Source: Halorubellus salinus
GTDB lineage: Archaea; Halobacteriota; Halobacteria; Halobacteriales; Natrialbaceae
Assembly: GCF_020567525.1 (NCBI RefSeq)
Contig: NZ_JAJCVI010000003.1
Span: 186,001-250,000, forward strand
Direction of reading: 5' to 3'
Length of the DNA stretch: 64,000 bases
Of this stretch, positions 23,442-32,921 are shown one piece after another; positions within the stretch are counted from its first letter, which is position 1; each line of letters begins with the position of its first letter. Under the pieces are notes generated by a model. It was not told where the DNA came from. It was given only the letters and a program-made list of their open reading frames with translations, and ran no database searches. The position numbers and the translations under genes are program-made.

Positions 23442-26117
23442 TCACGTCGGGTCGTCCCTCGACGATTCGGCGGAACCGAGTCCGAGGTACTGCGAGAGCA
23501 CCTTCCCCATGGCGATCCGCAGGTGCTGGTGGAGCGTCGACGACGAGATGTCGAGCGCGGCCGCCAGCTCCTCGCCCGTCGTGCGTCGACGCGGCCACTC
23601 GAAGTACCCCGAGAGGTACGCCGCCTCGAGGACGCTCCGCTGGCGGTCCGTAAGCTCCGATTCGGCCATCGTGTCGAACAACGCTCCCGGGACGTTTCGC
23701 TCTACCTCTCGCTTCGCGACGAGGTTCGCGTCGACGCCGCGACGTTCCACGCGATGCAGGTACGCACGGACGTCGGACCCCGCCGTCACGTCCACCACGA
23801 ACCGGGCACGGCCGTCCTCGATGGTTCCGCCACGGATCCACCCGCCTGCATCCAGGAGCGCGCTGACCGGCGACGCCTCGCTGACGCGCAGTTCGAACCC
23901 GAACCGGTCACCCTCCGCGCCCACGACCCGGATGCCCTCCACGACGTCGAGTTCGGCGGCGGCGCGCTCGAGCGCGGCAACGTCGGTATCGGTGGCGGTG
24001 AGGTACAGCAGGTACTCGTGGTCCTCGACCGGGACCACGCCCTCAAGCGTCCACGACCCACCGACGCGTTCGTTCAGCGTCGGTAACGGCGCCGGGTCGC
24101 CGGCGACGTCGAGTTCCAGTTCCTCGAAGACGGTCGCGTGAAGCAGGTGTTTCGTGCGTATCGAGTCTATCGCGGTGCCGAGCAGTTGCCCGAGTTCCGC
24201 GAGGACGCCCAGTTCCTCCGACGCGAACGCGTCCTCGTCGACCGCGCCGATGGTGAGGACGCCGTGAACGACGCCCTCGTAGGACAGCGGGACGTTCGCG
24301 ATCGCTCGAACGGCTTCGGTCGCGGTGTACTCGCCGAAGGCCTCCGCCAGTCGGTCGTCGCGTCGGACGTCGACGACCGTCGGCGTCACCGTCTCCACGG
24401 CCTCGACTATCGCGTCGTCGAACGTGTCGCCCGTCGACGACTGGAGTGCTCGCATCTCCTCGGGCGTCGCCCCTGCGGCGTGCTCGACCTGGACGTCGCC
24501 GTCGAACGTCACGCGGGCGGAGACCGCGAGCGGGTACGTGTCCGTGGCGCCGAGCGTCCGGCAGACCGCCGCCACGACCGCGTCGCGGTCCGTCGCAGCG
24601 ACGATCGCTCGGTTGACGTCCCGGATGATCTCGTTCACGCGATTCAGTCTGTCTAGTTCGTCGCGCTGGGCTTCCAGTCGTTCCGTCGCTTCCGTCCGTT
24701 CGGTGATGTCCCTGAGCGCGGAGAGGTGCTGGCCGGGGCGGACGTTCGCCGTCGCCGCGAAGTCAGTGACGCGGACGTCGCCGTCGGGCCTGACGAGCGT
24801 GAACTCCCCGCGCATCGTCCCCTCCTCGAGGAAGGTCTCCCAGATCGCGTCGACGTCGACGTCCGGTGGCGCGAACTCACGCGGGTGACGCCCGAGGAGT
24901 TCCGCCTCGGGGAGCCCGTAGAGGTCGCACGCGGCTTCGTTGACGGCGACGTAATCGCCGTCGTCGTCGGCGAGAACGAGCGCGTCGAGGGTCCCCTCGA
25001 ACACGGCACTGAACAGGTTCTCGCGTTCCCTGAGTTCCATCTCCGCGCGTTTGCGGTCGGTGACGTCCTCGAACGTCACGACCACCCTGGAGATGTCGCC
25101 GTCGTCGTCGAAGACCGGCGCGGCGCCGACGACCAACCAGAGACGGGACCCGTCGGGGTGACCGAGGGAGAGTTCCACGTCCCGTACCGGGGCGGCCGTC
25201 TCCAGCACGTGATTCAGTGGGAACGATTCGACTGGCAGCGGGTCGCCGTCCACGTCGAGTGCGTCCCACGGGCGGTCGGGGAGCGTCGTTCCGACGAGGT
25301 CCTCCGGCGGGAGTCCGAGTATCTCGGCGCCGCGCTGGTTGACGCGAACGAACCGTCCATCGGCGTCGTGCACGGCGATACCCATCGGCGCCAGTTCGAG
25401 GAGTTCGTCGAAGACGTCGCGTTCGTGTCGGAGCGCGCTCACGCGCTCCATTCGCTCGCTGTCGTCCGTGAAGTATATCCGGAGCCTGGTCGGGGACGGG
25501 AACGCGCGGATCTCCAACCACTTGTCGAGGGTGTCGGCGTACCAGTCCATCGTCACCGGTTCCTGTCGCTCCATCGCCCGCTCGAACGCGGCCTGCATCC
25601 GCGTGCCGGCGACCACCTCGAAGACCTCCCAGATGGGGCGACCGAGGAGGGACTCGCGCGATTCGTCGACGAGTGCCGCTGCCTTGTCGTTCACGTACGT
25701 GTACCGCCAGTCGGTGTCGAGTTCGACGATGCCGTCCGTGACGCGCGACAGGACCGCCGCCGCGTCGAGAGGCCCGGGGTCCACTCGACGACAGTGGTAC
25801 GCCCACAGCGGCGTGGATTCGTCGACGGGTTCGACGGCGACCTCGACGGCGATCGCTCGACCGTCCGCAGTCGAGACGGTCGTCTCTCGCCGCGTCGGCT
25901 CGTCGACTCGTCCGTCACCGGGTTCGAGGCGTTCGACGAACTCGGTCCCGAGGACGTCCGCGACGGTGGTGCCCGTCGAGAGGTCGCTCCGCGGGCGCCC
26001 GAGGACGGCCTCGACGGTCGGTGACGCCCAACGGATGGCACCCGTCCCGTCGGCTAACAGCACGCAGTCGCCGCCGCGAGCACGTTCGCTGTACGAGTCG
26101 TCGTTCGTGGCTGGCAT
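23442..26117 (-). CDS. Multi-PAS/GAF sensor with Bat-type HTH_10 output
   Basis: 891 residues. Order: PAS 1 (about 10-115), PAS 2 (119-230, ILELDTDWRY-like start), PAS 3 (238-355, ending FEDVTDRKRAE), PAS 4 (365-475, ending RDITERTEATERLEAQ), a GAF domain (about 490-655), a bacterio-opsin-activator linker domain (660-815) and a C-terminal HTH_10 (LTDRQRSVLEAAYLSGYFEWPRRRTTGEELA). There is no kinase domain, so it is a one-component regulator that senses small ligands or redox/light through PAS and GAF and binds DNA directly. The ATG at 26117 is secure because an in-frame TGA lies just upstream within the 15-bp repeats. Confidence 0.9.
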   Translation of the reverse strand: MPATNDDSYSERARGGDCVLLADGTGAIRWASPTVEAVLGRPRSDLSTGTTVADVLGTEFVERLEPGDGRVDEPTRRETTVSTADGRAIAVEVAVEPVDESTPLWAYHCRRVDPGPLDAAAVLSRVTDGIVELDTDWRYTYVNDKAAALVDESRESLLGRPIWEVFEVVAGTRMQAAFERAMERQEPVTMDWYADTLDKWLEIRAFPSPTRLRIYFTDDSERMERVSALRHERDVFDELLELAPMGIAVHDADGRFVRVNQRGAEILGLPPEDLVGTTLPDRPWDALDVDGDPLPVESFPLNHVLETAAPVRDVELSLGHPDGSRLWLVVGAAPVFDDDGDISRVVVTFEDVTDRKRAEMELRERENLFSAVFEGTLDALVLADDDGDYVAVNEAACDLYGLPEAELLGRHPREFAPPDVDVDAIWETFLEEGTMRGEFTLVRPDGDVRVTDFAATANVRPGQHLSALRDITERTEATERLEAQRDELDRLNRVNEIIRDVNRAIVAATDRDAVVAAVCRTLGATDTYPLAVSARVTFDGDVQVEHAAGATPEEMRALQSSTGDTFDDAIVEAVETVTPTVVDVRRDDRLAEAFGEYTATEAVRAIANVPLSYEGVVHGVLTIGAVDEDAFASEELGVLAELGQLLGTAIDSIRTKHLLHATVFEELELDVAGDPAPLPTLNERVGGSWTLEGVVPVEDHEYLLYLTATDTDVAALERAAAELDVVEGIRVVGAEGDRFGFELRVSEASPVSALLDAGGWIRGGTIEDGRARFVVDVTAGSDVRAYLHRVERRGVDANLVAKREVERNVPGALFDTMAESELTDRQRSVLEAAYLSGYFEWPRRRTTGEELAAALDISSSTLHQHLRIAMGKVLSQYLGLGSAESSRDDPT

Positions 26118-26130
26118 CGTCCTCTCGTTC

Positions 26131-26190
26131 CTTCAGGTGGCCGTCGTTCAGGTGGCCGTCGTTCAGGTGGCTGTCCTTCAGGTGGCGTTC
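26131..26190. repeat. Four 15-bp tandem repeats upstream of the sensor-regulator gene
   Basis: Four units of the form (C/G)TTCAGGTGGCCGTC at 26131, 26146, 26161 and 26176, the last degenerate. They end 14 bases before the minus-strand ATG at 26117, covering its expected promoter. Because 15 is a multiple of 3 they look peptide-like, but every unit carries a TGA in the gene frame, so they are non-coding for it. They may be iterated binding sites or slippage products. Confidence 0.7.
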
Positions 26191-26600
26191 GGGTGTCGGT
26201 CGACGGTACCCGTGTCGTGGCCGGTCATCGTGCTGTAGTGCATCTTCGGCGGTCGGCTGGGGACGGCGCCGACCATCACGACCGCCTCTCGCTCCGCGCG
26301 GGTTGTGCTGTCATACCATACGATGCTCGCGAGTTGGCATAAACGCACGCGACAGTTTGGGGACCGGTCACTTGCAGCGACCCCCTACTCGCAGACCTGC
26401 TCCCGACGGATTCCACGCGATCCCTCCCAGTGAGGTCGTGGCCAGGTACACGCGGAGCGACATGATCGACGACGTCGAGGAGGCGACGTCTCCACGTCCG
26501 CGGCGACACCGGCGTCTTCGACGCCCCGTCCGAGCACTGATTCGCCGGATTCCGGCGGTCGAGGCGTTTCGTGCACGAGAATCCCGCATAGAAGTTCGGG
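26191..26600. other. Gene-free interval
   Basis: About 410 bases between the sensor regulator's repeats and the HalOD1 promoter. Open frames here are arginine/serine-rich chance frames. No RNA gene or further repeat was recognised. Confidence 0.4.
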
Positions 26601-26603
26601 AAC

Positions 26604-26612
26604 GTTTATACT
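26604..26612 (+). promoter_or_regulatory. TATA box of the HalOD1 gene
   Basis: GTTTATACT is centred 27 bases before the ATG at 26635, indicating a leaderless transcript. Confidence 0.6.
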
Positions 26613-26634
26613 AACCGCTATCGTACCTCTCCCG

Positions 26635-26883
26635 ATGAGTGTGGAGACGAGAACGTGGGCGGAACCGACGCAGCGCATCGTACAGGCCATCGCCGACGCG
26701 GAAGGCGTAGAGCCGGTCGACCTCGACCCACCGCTGTTCGACGTCCTCGACGGCGACCTCCTGAACGCGCTGGTCTCGTCCAACGAGACGAACGCGGACG
26801 AACCGAGCCTCCAGATGTCCTTCGAGTACCTCGGGTACACCGTTTACGTCGCCGCCGGCGGCGCTGTCTCGGTCAGCAAGTGA
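26635..26883 (+). CDS. HalOD1 output-domain protein
   Basis: 82 residues that correspond to a single HalOD1 domain: IVQAIADAEGVEPVDLDPPLFDVLDGDLLNAL, then a beta pair SLQMSFEYLGYTVYVAAGGAVSV. HalOD1 is found at the end of haloarchaeal signalling proteins and as stand-alone proteins and is presumed to be a signalling output or interaction module. This is a stand-alone copy divergent from the large PAS/GAF regulator. Its partner is unknown. Confidence 0.8.
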   Translation: MSVETRTWAEPTQRIVQAIADAEGVEPVDLDPPLFDVLDGDLLNALVSSNETNADEPSLQMSFEYLGYTVYVAAGGAVSVSK

Positions 26884-27086
26884 CGCGATGACGCGACGGC
26901 GTCGGACCCCGGACGGCCGACGACCAGCTGGCCTCGCGCCACGATAGCCCGCCCCTCGTCCCACCAGCAGTTCGACAGCCCCGAGACTCGTTCTCCGCGC
27001 TCGACGATCGGTCCTTTCACGCACTCCCGATTCCGCCGCCCGATAGTCGACCGTTCCACGGCCGTCGGTGTGAGTGGCGTCGGCGG

Positions 27087-29708
27087 TCAGTCGTCGCCGG
27101 GCGTGGCGCGAGCGGCCGGTTCGACGTCGACGTCGACGTACCGCGTCCAGAGGACGAGGAGACTCGGGAGGACGAGGACGCTCGCGAGGAACGCGTAAGC
27201 GATGGCGGTCGCGGTCACGAACCCGAACCGCTGGAGGCTCGGGACGAGCGCGAGCATGAGGACGCCGAACCCGCCAGCGGTGGAGACGGCGCTCGCGAGG
27301 AGCGCGCCACCGGTGCCCTGGAGGGTGCGTTCGAGCGCCAGTACGGCGTCGCCTTGCTCGCCGAGTTCCTCCATGAAGCGTTCGCCGATGTGGATGGCGT
27401 AGTCGACGCCGACGCCGATGGCGATGCTCGCGATGATCGCGGTCTCCGTGTTGAACGAGATGCCGGCGAGGTACATCGTCCCGAACAGCCACGCGAGCGC
27501 GAACACCACCGGTGTCATCACGACCGCGCCGAGCGTGAGGGTGTCGTACCGCCGCCAGAAGATACCCGTCAGGAAGACGACGATGACGCCGAACGTGATC
27601 GCGAACCCGGTGACGAGCGTCTCCAGGAGGCCGCGCTGGACGAGTTCCTGGACGATGGGCGACCCGGTGGCGGTGACGGTGAGGTCGCTCCCGGATTCCA
27701 CAGCGGTCGCGACGTCGCGCATCTCCGCGGTGACGGTGCCGGTGTCTGCGCCGCCGACGAGCGCGACGCTCACGCGGAGCGCGCGGTACTCGCCGTCCTC
27801 GCGGTAGAACGCCGCTTCGGCCGCGTCGGGGTTCGCGCGGTAGACCGCGTCGTAGACCGCGGAGAGGTTCCCGTCTGGCACGCCGTCGCCGTCCGCGTCG
27901 TTGCGGGCGACGACGTCCGCGACCGTCCCGTTCGTGGCGGCGGTCCGCTTCACGACCTCGAGCGGGCCGTCGACGCGGAGGCTCCCGTCGGCGAGCGTGA
28001 CGGCGGTCTCGGTCTCCTCCAGGTCGGCCTCGGCGGCAGCGATCCGTTCGAGCGTGTCTGGTGCGGTGACGTCACCCTCCACGAGGAATATCGCCCTGGA
28101 CTGGTCGCGGGACTGCACGAACTGCTCGTTGATGTAGACCGCGTTCGACCGGAGCGAGTAGTCGCTCGGCGCGAACGGCTCGGGGAGCGACTCCATCCAC
28201 TCGGGCGTGTCCCGCGGGAGGAAGTCCACCTGGTCGATGCTCGTGTCGATGTCGGTCGCGGCGAGGCCGCCACCGGCGCTGAGGACGAGTGCGAGCGCGA
28301 CGACGACCACGGGCGCCTTCCGTGCGACCGTCGCACCGGACGAGAGCGCGCGGCCGGCGACCCCGCCGCGACCGAACGGGCGCTTCTCGCGAGCGAACCC
28401 GACGCGTTCCGCGAGCTCCTCCAGTTCGACCTTCAGCGGCGGCAGGAGGACGCCGAAGACGAGGAACGCGGAGACGATACCGACCGCGGCGACGGTCCCG
28501 AACTGCTGGATGGAGACGATGGGACTGACGAGGTTCGACCCGAACCCGACCGCGGTCGAAAACGTCGCCGCGCCGATGGCGACGACGACGCCCGTGAGGC
28601 CGCGCGTCATCGCCTGCCGGACGTCGCGGTCCGGGTCGTCGACGCGTGCCTCCCGGTAGCGCATGACGACGTGGAGGGCGTAGTCGATACTCAATCCGAT
28701 GAGGAGGAACGGCACGGCGATGATGAGCTGGGTGACGCCGATGCCGAGCCACCCCATCGCGCCACCCATCCAGACGAGGACGAGGACGACGCCGAGGAGG
28801 CCGAGCGCGACGTCGAGGACGTCCCGGTACGCGATCCCGAGGAGTGCGACGATGAGGAGGAGTGCGACGGGCGAGATGAACGCGAAGCTCTCGCCGGTCG
28901 CGGTCCCGGCCTCCTCGTCGACGATACCGAGGCCGAACGCGAACGCGCCAGCCGGCTCGATGGTGTCCTCGGCGTACGTCTGGATGGCGAGTTGCGCGTC
29001 GGTCACGGCCGCGGGGAGCTCGTCGGACTCGGCCCCGGTCGTGTCCTGGAAGGCGAACGTGATGCGGCCGCTCGCGGTCGTCGACCCGGCCTCGTAGTCG
29101 GTGGCGAGGAGCGTGTACGGGTCGACGGGCCCGCGGTCGTCGCGCTCGGGGTCGAGGACGTCCGCGACGGCGGTCTCGACCTCGTCGGGCGACATCGACT
29201 CCAGTTGCGCGATCTGTTCGTCGAGCGTCGGCTGGCTCGGCGGGCCAGCGCCACCGTCGCCCGCGGGCGGCCCACCACTTGACCCGTTCCCGTCGCTCGA
29301 ACCACCGCCGCCCTCGCGCGCTCGTTCGGCGCGTATCGCGGCGGTGGCGACGACGTTCGAGAGGCCGACGACGGGCTGGTCGTCGCGGAGCGTGGCGTTC
29401 ACGTCGGGGTCGTCGCGTATCGTGCGCTGGAACCGGAGCGTCGACAGCAGCGATTCCTTCGTGAGGACGTCGTCGCCGCGGACGACGACCTGCACGACCG
29501 TGCTGTTCTCGCCGTCGGTCGTGAAGTTCGCCTCGGCGTAGTCGAGTTTCTGTGCGGCCGTGGAGTCGCTCTCGAAGCTCGTGATGGAGAGCCCGCCGTC
29601 GAGGCTCGCCGCGCCGGCGCCGACGACGAGCGTCGCGACGAGCATGAGCGCGACCACCGTCTTGCTGTAGGTGGTGACGAGGGCCGCGTAGCGTGCCGGG
29701 AGTGTCAT
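27087..29708 (-). CDS. RND-superfamily (MMPL-type) exporter
   Basis: 873 residues. Each half has one leading membrane helix, a large external loop and a bundle of five helices (first bundle roughly 260-420, second roughly 690-860), the duplicated MMPL/RND plan with about 12 helices. Characteristic segments are IGLSIDYALHVVMRYRE in half 1 and IGVGVDYAIHIGERFMEEL in half 2, the GxxxDY proton-relay motif. The first loop has a glycine/serine-rich spacer. The cargo may be lipid, carotenoid/terpenoid or drug-like. A divergent TrmB regulator and a palindrome at the promoter show that it is regulated. A TATA box 28 bases upstream gives a leaderless start. Confidence 0.88.
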   Translation of the reverse strand: MTLPARYAALVTTYSKTVVALMLVATLVVGAGAASLDGGLSITSFESDSTAAQKLDYAEANFTTDGENSTVVQVVVRGDDVLTKESLLSTLRFQRTIRDDPDVNATLRDDQPVVGLSNVVATAAIRAERAREGGGGSSDGNGSSGGPPAGDGGAGPPSQPTLDEQIAQLESMSPDEVETAVADVLDPERDDRGPVDPYTLLATDYEAGSTTASGRITFAFQDTTGAESDELPAAVTDAQLAIQTYAEDTIEPAGAFAFGLGIVDEEAGTATGESFAFISPVALLLIVALLGIAYRDVLDVALGLLGVVLVLVWMGGAMGWLGIGVTQLIIAVPFLLIGLSIDYALHVVMRYREARVDDPDRDVRQAMTRGLTGVVVAIGAATFSTAVGFGSNLVSPIVSIQQFGTVAAVGIVSAFLVFGVLLPPLKVELEELAERVGFAREKRPFGRGGVAGRALSSGATVARKAPVVVVALALVLSAGGGLAATDIDTSIDQVDFLPRDTPEWMESLPEPFAPSDYSLRSNAVYINEQFVQSRDQSRAIFLVEGDVTAPDTLERIAAAEADLEETETAVTLADGSLRVDGPLEVVKRTAATNGTVADVVARNDADGDGVPDGNLSAVYDAVYRANPDAAEAAFYREDGEYRALRVSVALVGGADTGTVTAEMRDVATAVESGSDLTVTATGSPIVQELVQRGLLETLVTGFAITFGVIVVFLTGIFWRRYDTLTLGAVVMTPVVFALAWLFGTMYLAGISFNTETAIIASIAIGVGVDYAIHIGERFMEELGEQGDAVLALERTLQGTGGALLASAVSTAGGFGVLMLALVPSLQRFGFVTATAIAYAFLASVLVLPSLLVLWTRYVDVDVEPAARATPGDD

Positions 29709-29731
29709 CTGGTCGTCCCTACGACGCCGGT

Positions 29732-29758
29732 GTAAATAAGTATTGTAGAATCCTACAA
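29732..29758 (-). promoter_or_regulatory. RND-exporter promoter with TTGTAG/CTACAA operator palindrome
   Basis: The minus-strand TATA is CTTATTTA (29732-29739), about 28 bases from the ATG at 29708. Immediately upstream lies a perfect inverted repeat, TTGTAG-AATC-CTACAA (29743-29758), covering the BRE position. This is the expected location for a site that blocks or recruits TFB. The divergent TrmB-family gene is the obvious candidate binder (inference). Confidence 0.65.
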
Positions 29759-29930
29759 CAAACGCTGGCGTCGACACCGGGGGACTGATACGACCCCTCC
29801 ACGTAGGGGCGATACCACCAGACTCGACCGCGTTCGACGACGAACCGCGCGGTCGCGACGTCGGGACCGAACGCTGGTCACGACGCCACCCAACACACGC
29901 CACCCCGGCACAGACCCAGCCCATCAGCCC

Positions 29931-30773
29931 ATGAGCGCACAGGACGCCGTCGCCGCACTGAAACGACTCGGACTCCCGAACTACGAGGCGCGCGTGTTCG
30001 TCGCCCTCCAGGAACTCGGGTCCGGGACCGCACAGGCCGTCAGCGACCGCTCCGAGGTCCCGCGCTCGCAGGTGTACGGCGCCGCGGACGAACTCGCCGA
30101 ACGCGGCCTCGTCGAGGTCGTCGAATCCAGCCCGAAGGAGTACCGGCCCGTCGACCTGGTGACCGCTCGCGACCTCCTCACCGAGCGCCTCGACCGGGAG
30201 CGCACGCGCGCGTTCGAGAACCTCGAAACCATCCAGGCCACCGGGAGCGACCACGGGAAGAGCCAGGACGTCTCCACGCTCCGGGGTCGCCAACCCATCG
30301 ACGACCGCATCGTCTCCCTGGTCGACGACGCCGACGCGTTCGTCGTCCTCGTCGCCCCAGAAGGCGATTCGCTCGGCGAGCGCGTCGCCGCGTCGCTCCG
30401 CGACGCCGCCGACCGCGGCCGACGCGTCACCGTCCTCACCGCCGACCGGTCGGTGAACGACCGGTTCGCCGACGACCCCGTCCAGGTCGTCGTCATGTCC
30501 GAGGACAACCCCGCGGACTTCGCCGGACGCGCACTCATGGTCGACGACAGCACGGTCCTCCTCGCCGTCGAGACCGCCGACGACCCGCTCGGCGAGGAGG
30601 CGATGTGGACCGCCGACTCCCGCATCGGCGGCATCCTCGCGCAGTTCATGCAATCCGGCATGGACTCCGGCACCGACCGGAACGACGACCGGGAGACCAG
30701 CGACCGCGGCGACCGGGAGACCAGCGACCGCGGCGACCGGGAGACCAGCGACGGGAACGGCGGCCGCGGGTGA
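29931..30773 (+). CDS. TrmB-family transcriptional regulator
   Basis: 280 residues. N-terminal winged helix (about 5-75): LKRLGLPNYEARVFVALQELGSGTAQAVSDRSEVPRSQVYGAADELAERGLV. A coiled linker follows, then the TrmB effector-like domain (about 105-240: IDDRIVSLVDDADAFVVLVAP, ending LFxQFM-like ILAQFMQSGM). In this short class the sugar-binding part is reduced. The C-terminus is a low-complexity acidic tail of three 8-residue repeats. It is divergent from the RND exporter, whose promoter has a palindrome, so it probably controls that gene. Confidence 0.88.
   Translation: MSAQDAVAALKRLGLPNYEARVFVALQELGSGTAQAVSDRSEVPRSQVYGAADELAERGLVEVVESSPKEYRPVDLVTARDLLTERLDRERTRAFENLETIQATGSDHGKSQDVSTLRGRQPIDDRIVSLVDDADAFVVLVAPEGDSLGERVAASLRDAADRGRRVTVLTADRSVNDRFADDPVQVVVMSEDNPADFAGRALMVDDSTVLLAVETADDPLGEEAMWTADSRIGGILAQFMQSGMDSGTDRNDDRETSDRGDRETSDRGDRETSDGNGGRG
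30687..30758 (+). repeat. Three 24-bp tandem repeats in the 3' end of the TrmB gene
   Basis: Units at 30687, 30711 and 30735 encode DRETSDRG twice and a diverged third copy. The length is a multiple of three, so copy number can vary without frameshift. It lies in a disordered tail outside the DNA-binding and sensor domains. Confidence 0.75.
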
Positions 30774-30893
30774 GCGAGTCACCCGGGGCGGGATTCGAAC
30801 GACTGCGATGGTGCCGACGCAACCTGTCGCACTCGCGGCCGGTTCCACCAGCACAGGGTCAGCACTTTTGCCGAACCGCATCGTACGTCTCTC

Positions 30894-32816
30894 ATGTCAG
30901 AACCCGTCCGCGTGCTGCTCGTCCCGGCCGAGGGCGAGATAGCGTCGCGAGTACGCACCGCCCTGGAGCACGAGGCGGACGTCCTTGAGGTCGACGTCGC
31001 GACGACCGCCGAGGCTGCGCTCGCGCGACTCGAGACCGAGACCTACGACTGCGTGCTCGCCGACTACCCGCTCTCCGACGCCACCGGCACCGAGTTCCTC
31101 GCCGCCGTCCGCGAGCGCGACCCCGTCCTCCCGTTCGTGCTCGCGACCGGCCAGGGCAGCGAGGCGGTGGCGAGCGAGGCCGTCCGGCGAGGCGTCACCG
31201 ACTACGTGGCGTCGTCACCAGGGCAGCGCACCGCCAAGGAGCTCGCGAAGCGCGTCCGTGGGGCCGTCGAAGGAACGCAGACCACGACCCCCCGAACCGA
31301 CCGCGTCCCGCTCGACGCGTCCAGTCGCCGGAAGAGCGAACGCCGGTTCCGGGAGATAGCCGAACTCAGTCCGGACGCGGTGTTCCGCATCGAAGCGGAC
31401 GGCACCATCCGGTACGTCTCGCCCGCCGTCGAGCACCTGCTCGGGTACGCGCCAGCGGACCTCGTCGACGAGCCATTCAACGTGCTCGTCGACCCCGACG
31501 ACCTCGGGACGGCCGTCTCGGGGTTCCAGCGCGTCCTCGACGGCGAGGTCGTCCACGACCTCTCGGTGGTCCTGCGACGCCAGGACGGCGTCCGTATCGA
31601 CACCGAGGTCAGCGCCAGCCCGGTGTACCGCGGCGACGGCGTCCACATCGTCCAGGGGTTCGCGCGCGACGTCACCGAGCGCCGCGACCGCGAACGCCGC
31701 CTGCACCGCCAGGAGGCACTCCTCGAGAACAGCCCGGACGCGTTCTACGTCACCGACGCAGACGGCGAGATCACGTTCCAGAGTCAACCGTCCGCTGACG
31801 TCCTCGGGTACGAACGCCGCGACCTCATCGGCGAGAACGTCATCGAGTACATCCACCCGGACGACCGCCAGGAGGTCCTCGCGGACTTCGAGTACCTCCT
31901 CGCGAACCCGACCGAAGCGGTGACGACCGAGTACCGCTACCGGAACCAGGACGGCGACTGGCGGTGGATGGAGAACCGCGCCGTGAACCTCCTCGAGGAC
32001 CCGACCGTCGAAGGCGTCCTCGCGGTGAACCGGGACGTGACCGAACGCCACGAGCGACAGCGCGAGCTCGAAGCGACGAACGAGCGCCTGGAGCGGTTCG
32101 CGAGCGTCGTCAGTCACGACCTCCGGAACCCGCTCGCGGTCGCGACCGGCGCCATCGACCTCGTCGCGATGGACTGCGACGACCCGCATCTCGACAGGGC
32201 ATCCGACGCGCTCGAACGGATGGACGCCATCATCGAGGACGTCCTCGCGGTCGCGCGACACGGCGACGCGAACCTCGAACCCGCGCCCGTCGACCTCCAC
32301 GACCTCGTCGAAAGCTGCCTCCGAACGCTCGACGTCGGCGACGCAACCGTGACGTTCGAGGAGAACGCGACCATCTGGGCGGACGAACGCCGACTCAGTC
32401 ACCTCGTCGAGAACCTCGTCCGGAACGCAGTCGAGCACGGCTCGACCGGTTCCCGGACGGGGTCCGGTGACAGCGTCGAACACGGCGCGACGACCACACA
32501 GCCAGCCGCGGCCGGCGCCGAGACGCGACCGACGGACGGACCCGGCGAGCACGACGATGCGACCGAGCGCGGCGCGGTCACCATCACGGTCGGCGCGCTC
32601 GACGACGGGTTCTTCGTCGCCGACGACGGCCCCGGCATCCCAGAGCGAGAACGCGACCGCGTGTTCGACACCGGCCACACGACCTCCGAGACCGGCACCG
32701 GGTTCGGGCTCGCCATCGTCCAGGACGTCGCCCGCGAACACGGCTGGACCGTCACCGTCGACGAGAGCGACGACGGCGGCGCCCGCTTCGAGTTCCACGG
32801 CGTCCGCACCGAGTGA
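30894..32816 (+). CDS. Hybrid sensor histidine kinase (REC-PAS-PAS-HisKA-HATPase)
   Basis: 640 residues. N-terminal receiver domain (5-120) with phospho-acceptor D57 (VLADYP), though the usual switch lysine is not obvious (VASSPG). PAS domains lie at about 150-262 and 272-390, ending FARDVTERRDRE and NRDVTERHERQ. The HisKA domain has H408 in VVSHDLRNPL, and the HATPase has the N-box LVENLVRNAVEHG, G1 DDGPGIP and G2 GTGFGLAIV. A low-complexity serine/threonine-rich insertion (about 515-555) interrupts the ATPase domain. It is soluble, with no membrane helices. There is no response-regulator gene next to it. Confidence 0.92.
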   Translation: MSEPVRVLLVPAEGEIASRVRTALEHEADVLEVDVATTAEAALARLETETYDCVLADYPLSDATGTEFLAAVRERDPVLPFVLATGQGSEAVASEAVRRGVTDYVASSPGQRTAKELAKRVRGAVEGTQTTTPRTDRVPLDASSRRKSERRFREIAELSPDAVFRIEADGTIRYVSPAVEHLLGYAPADLVDEPFNVLVDPDDLGTAVSGFQRVLDGEVVHDLSVVLRRQDGVRIDTEVSASPVYRGDGVHIVQGFARDVTERRDRERRLHRQEALLENSPDAFYVTDADGEITFQSQPSADVLGYERRDLIGENVIEYIHPDDRQEVLADFEYLLANPTEAVTTEYRYRNQDGDWRWMENRAVNLLEDPTVEGVLAVNRDVTERHERQRELEATNERLERFASVVSHDLRNPLAVATGAIDLVAMDCDDPHLDRASDALERMDAIIEDVLAVARHGDANLEPAPVDLHDLVESCLRTLDVGDATVTFEENATIWADERRLSHLVENLVRNAVEHGSTGSRTGSGDSVEHGATTTQPAAAGAETRPTDGPGEHDDATERGAVTITVGALDDGFFVADDGPGIPERERDRVFDTGHTTSETGTGFGLAIVQDVAREHGWTVTVDESDDGGARFEFHGVRTE

Positions 32817-32921
32817 GTTCGACGCACCGAGCGAGTTCGACGCTCACACCGGGCGAGTCGCTGTCCGCGAACGGAGCGCCTAAGCCGCACGGTCGATTCC
32901 GCACGGACGAGACCACTCGCC

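Noticed and set aside
26385-26840. 151-residue minus-strand frame overlapping the HalOD1 gene
   Set aside because: Antisense to the HalOD1 coding region with atypical composition.
30780-30860. T-arm-like GGGATTCGAAC suggesting a minus-strand tRNA
   Set aside because: The 5' side of the would-be T stem does not pair (CAGTC against CCCGC) and no D or anticodon arm could be folded, so it is not a tRNA gene; at most a scar of a tRNA 3' end.
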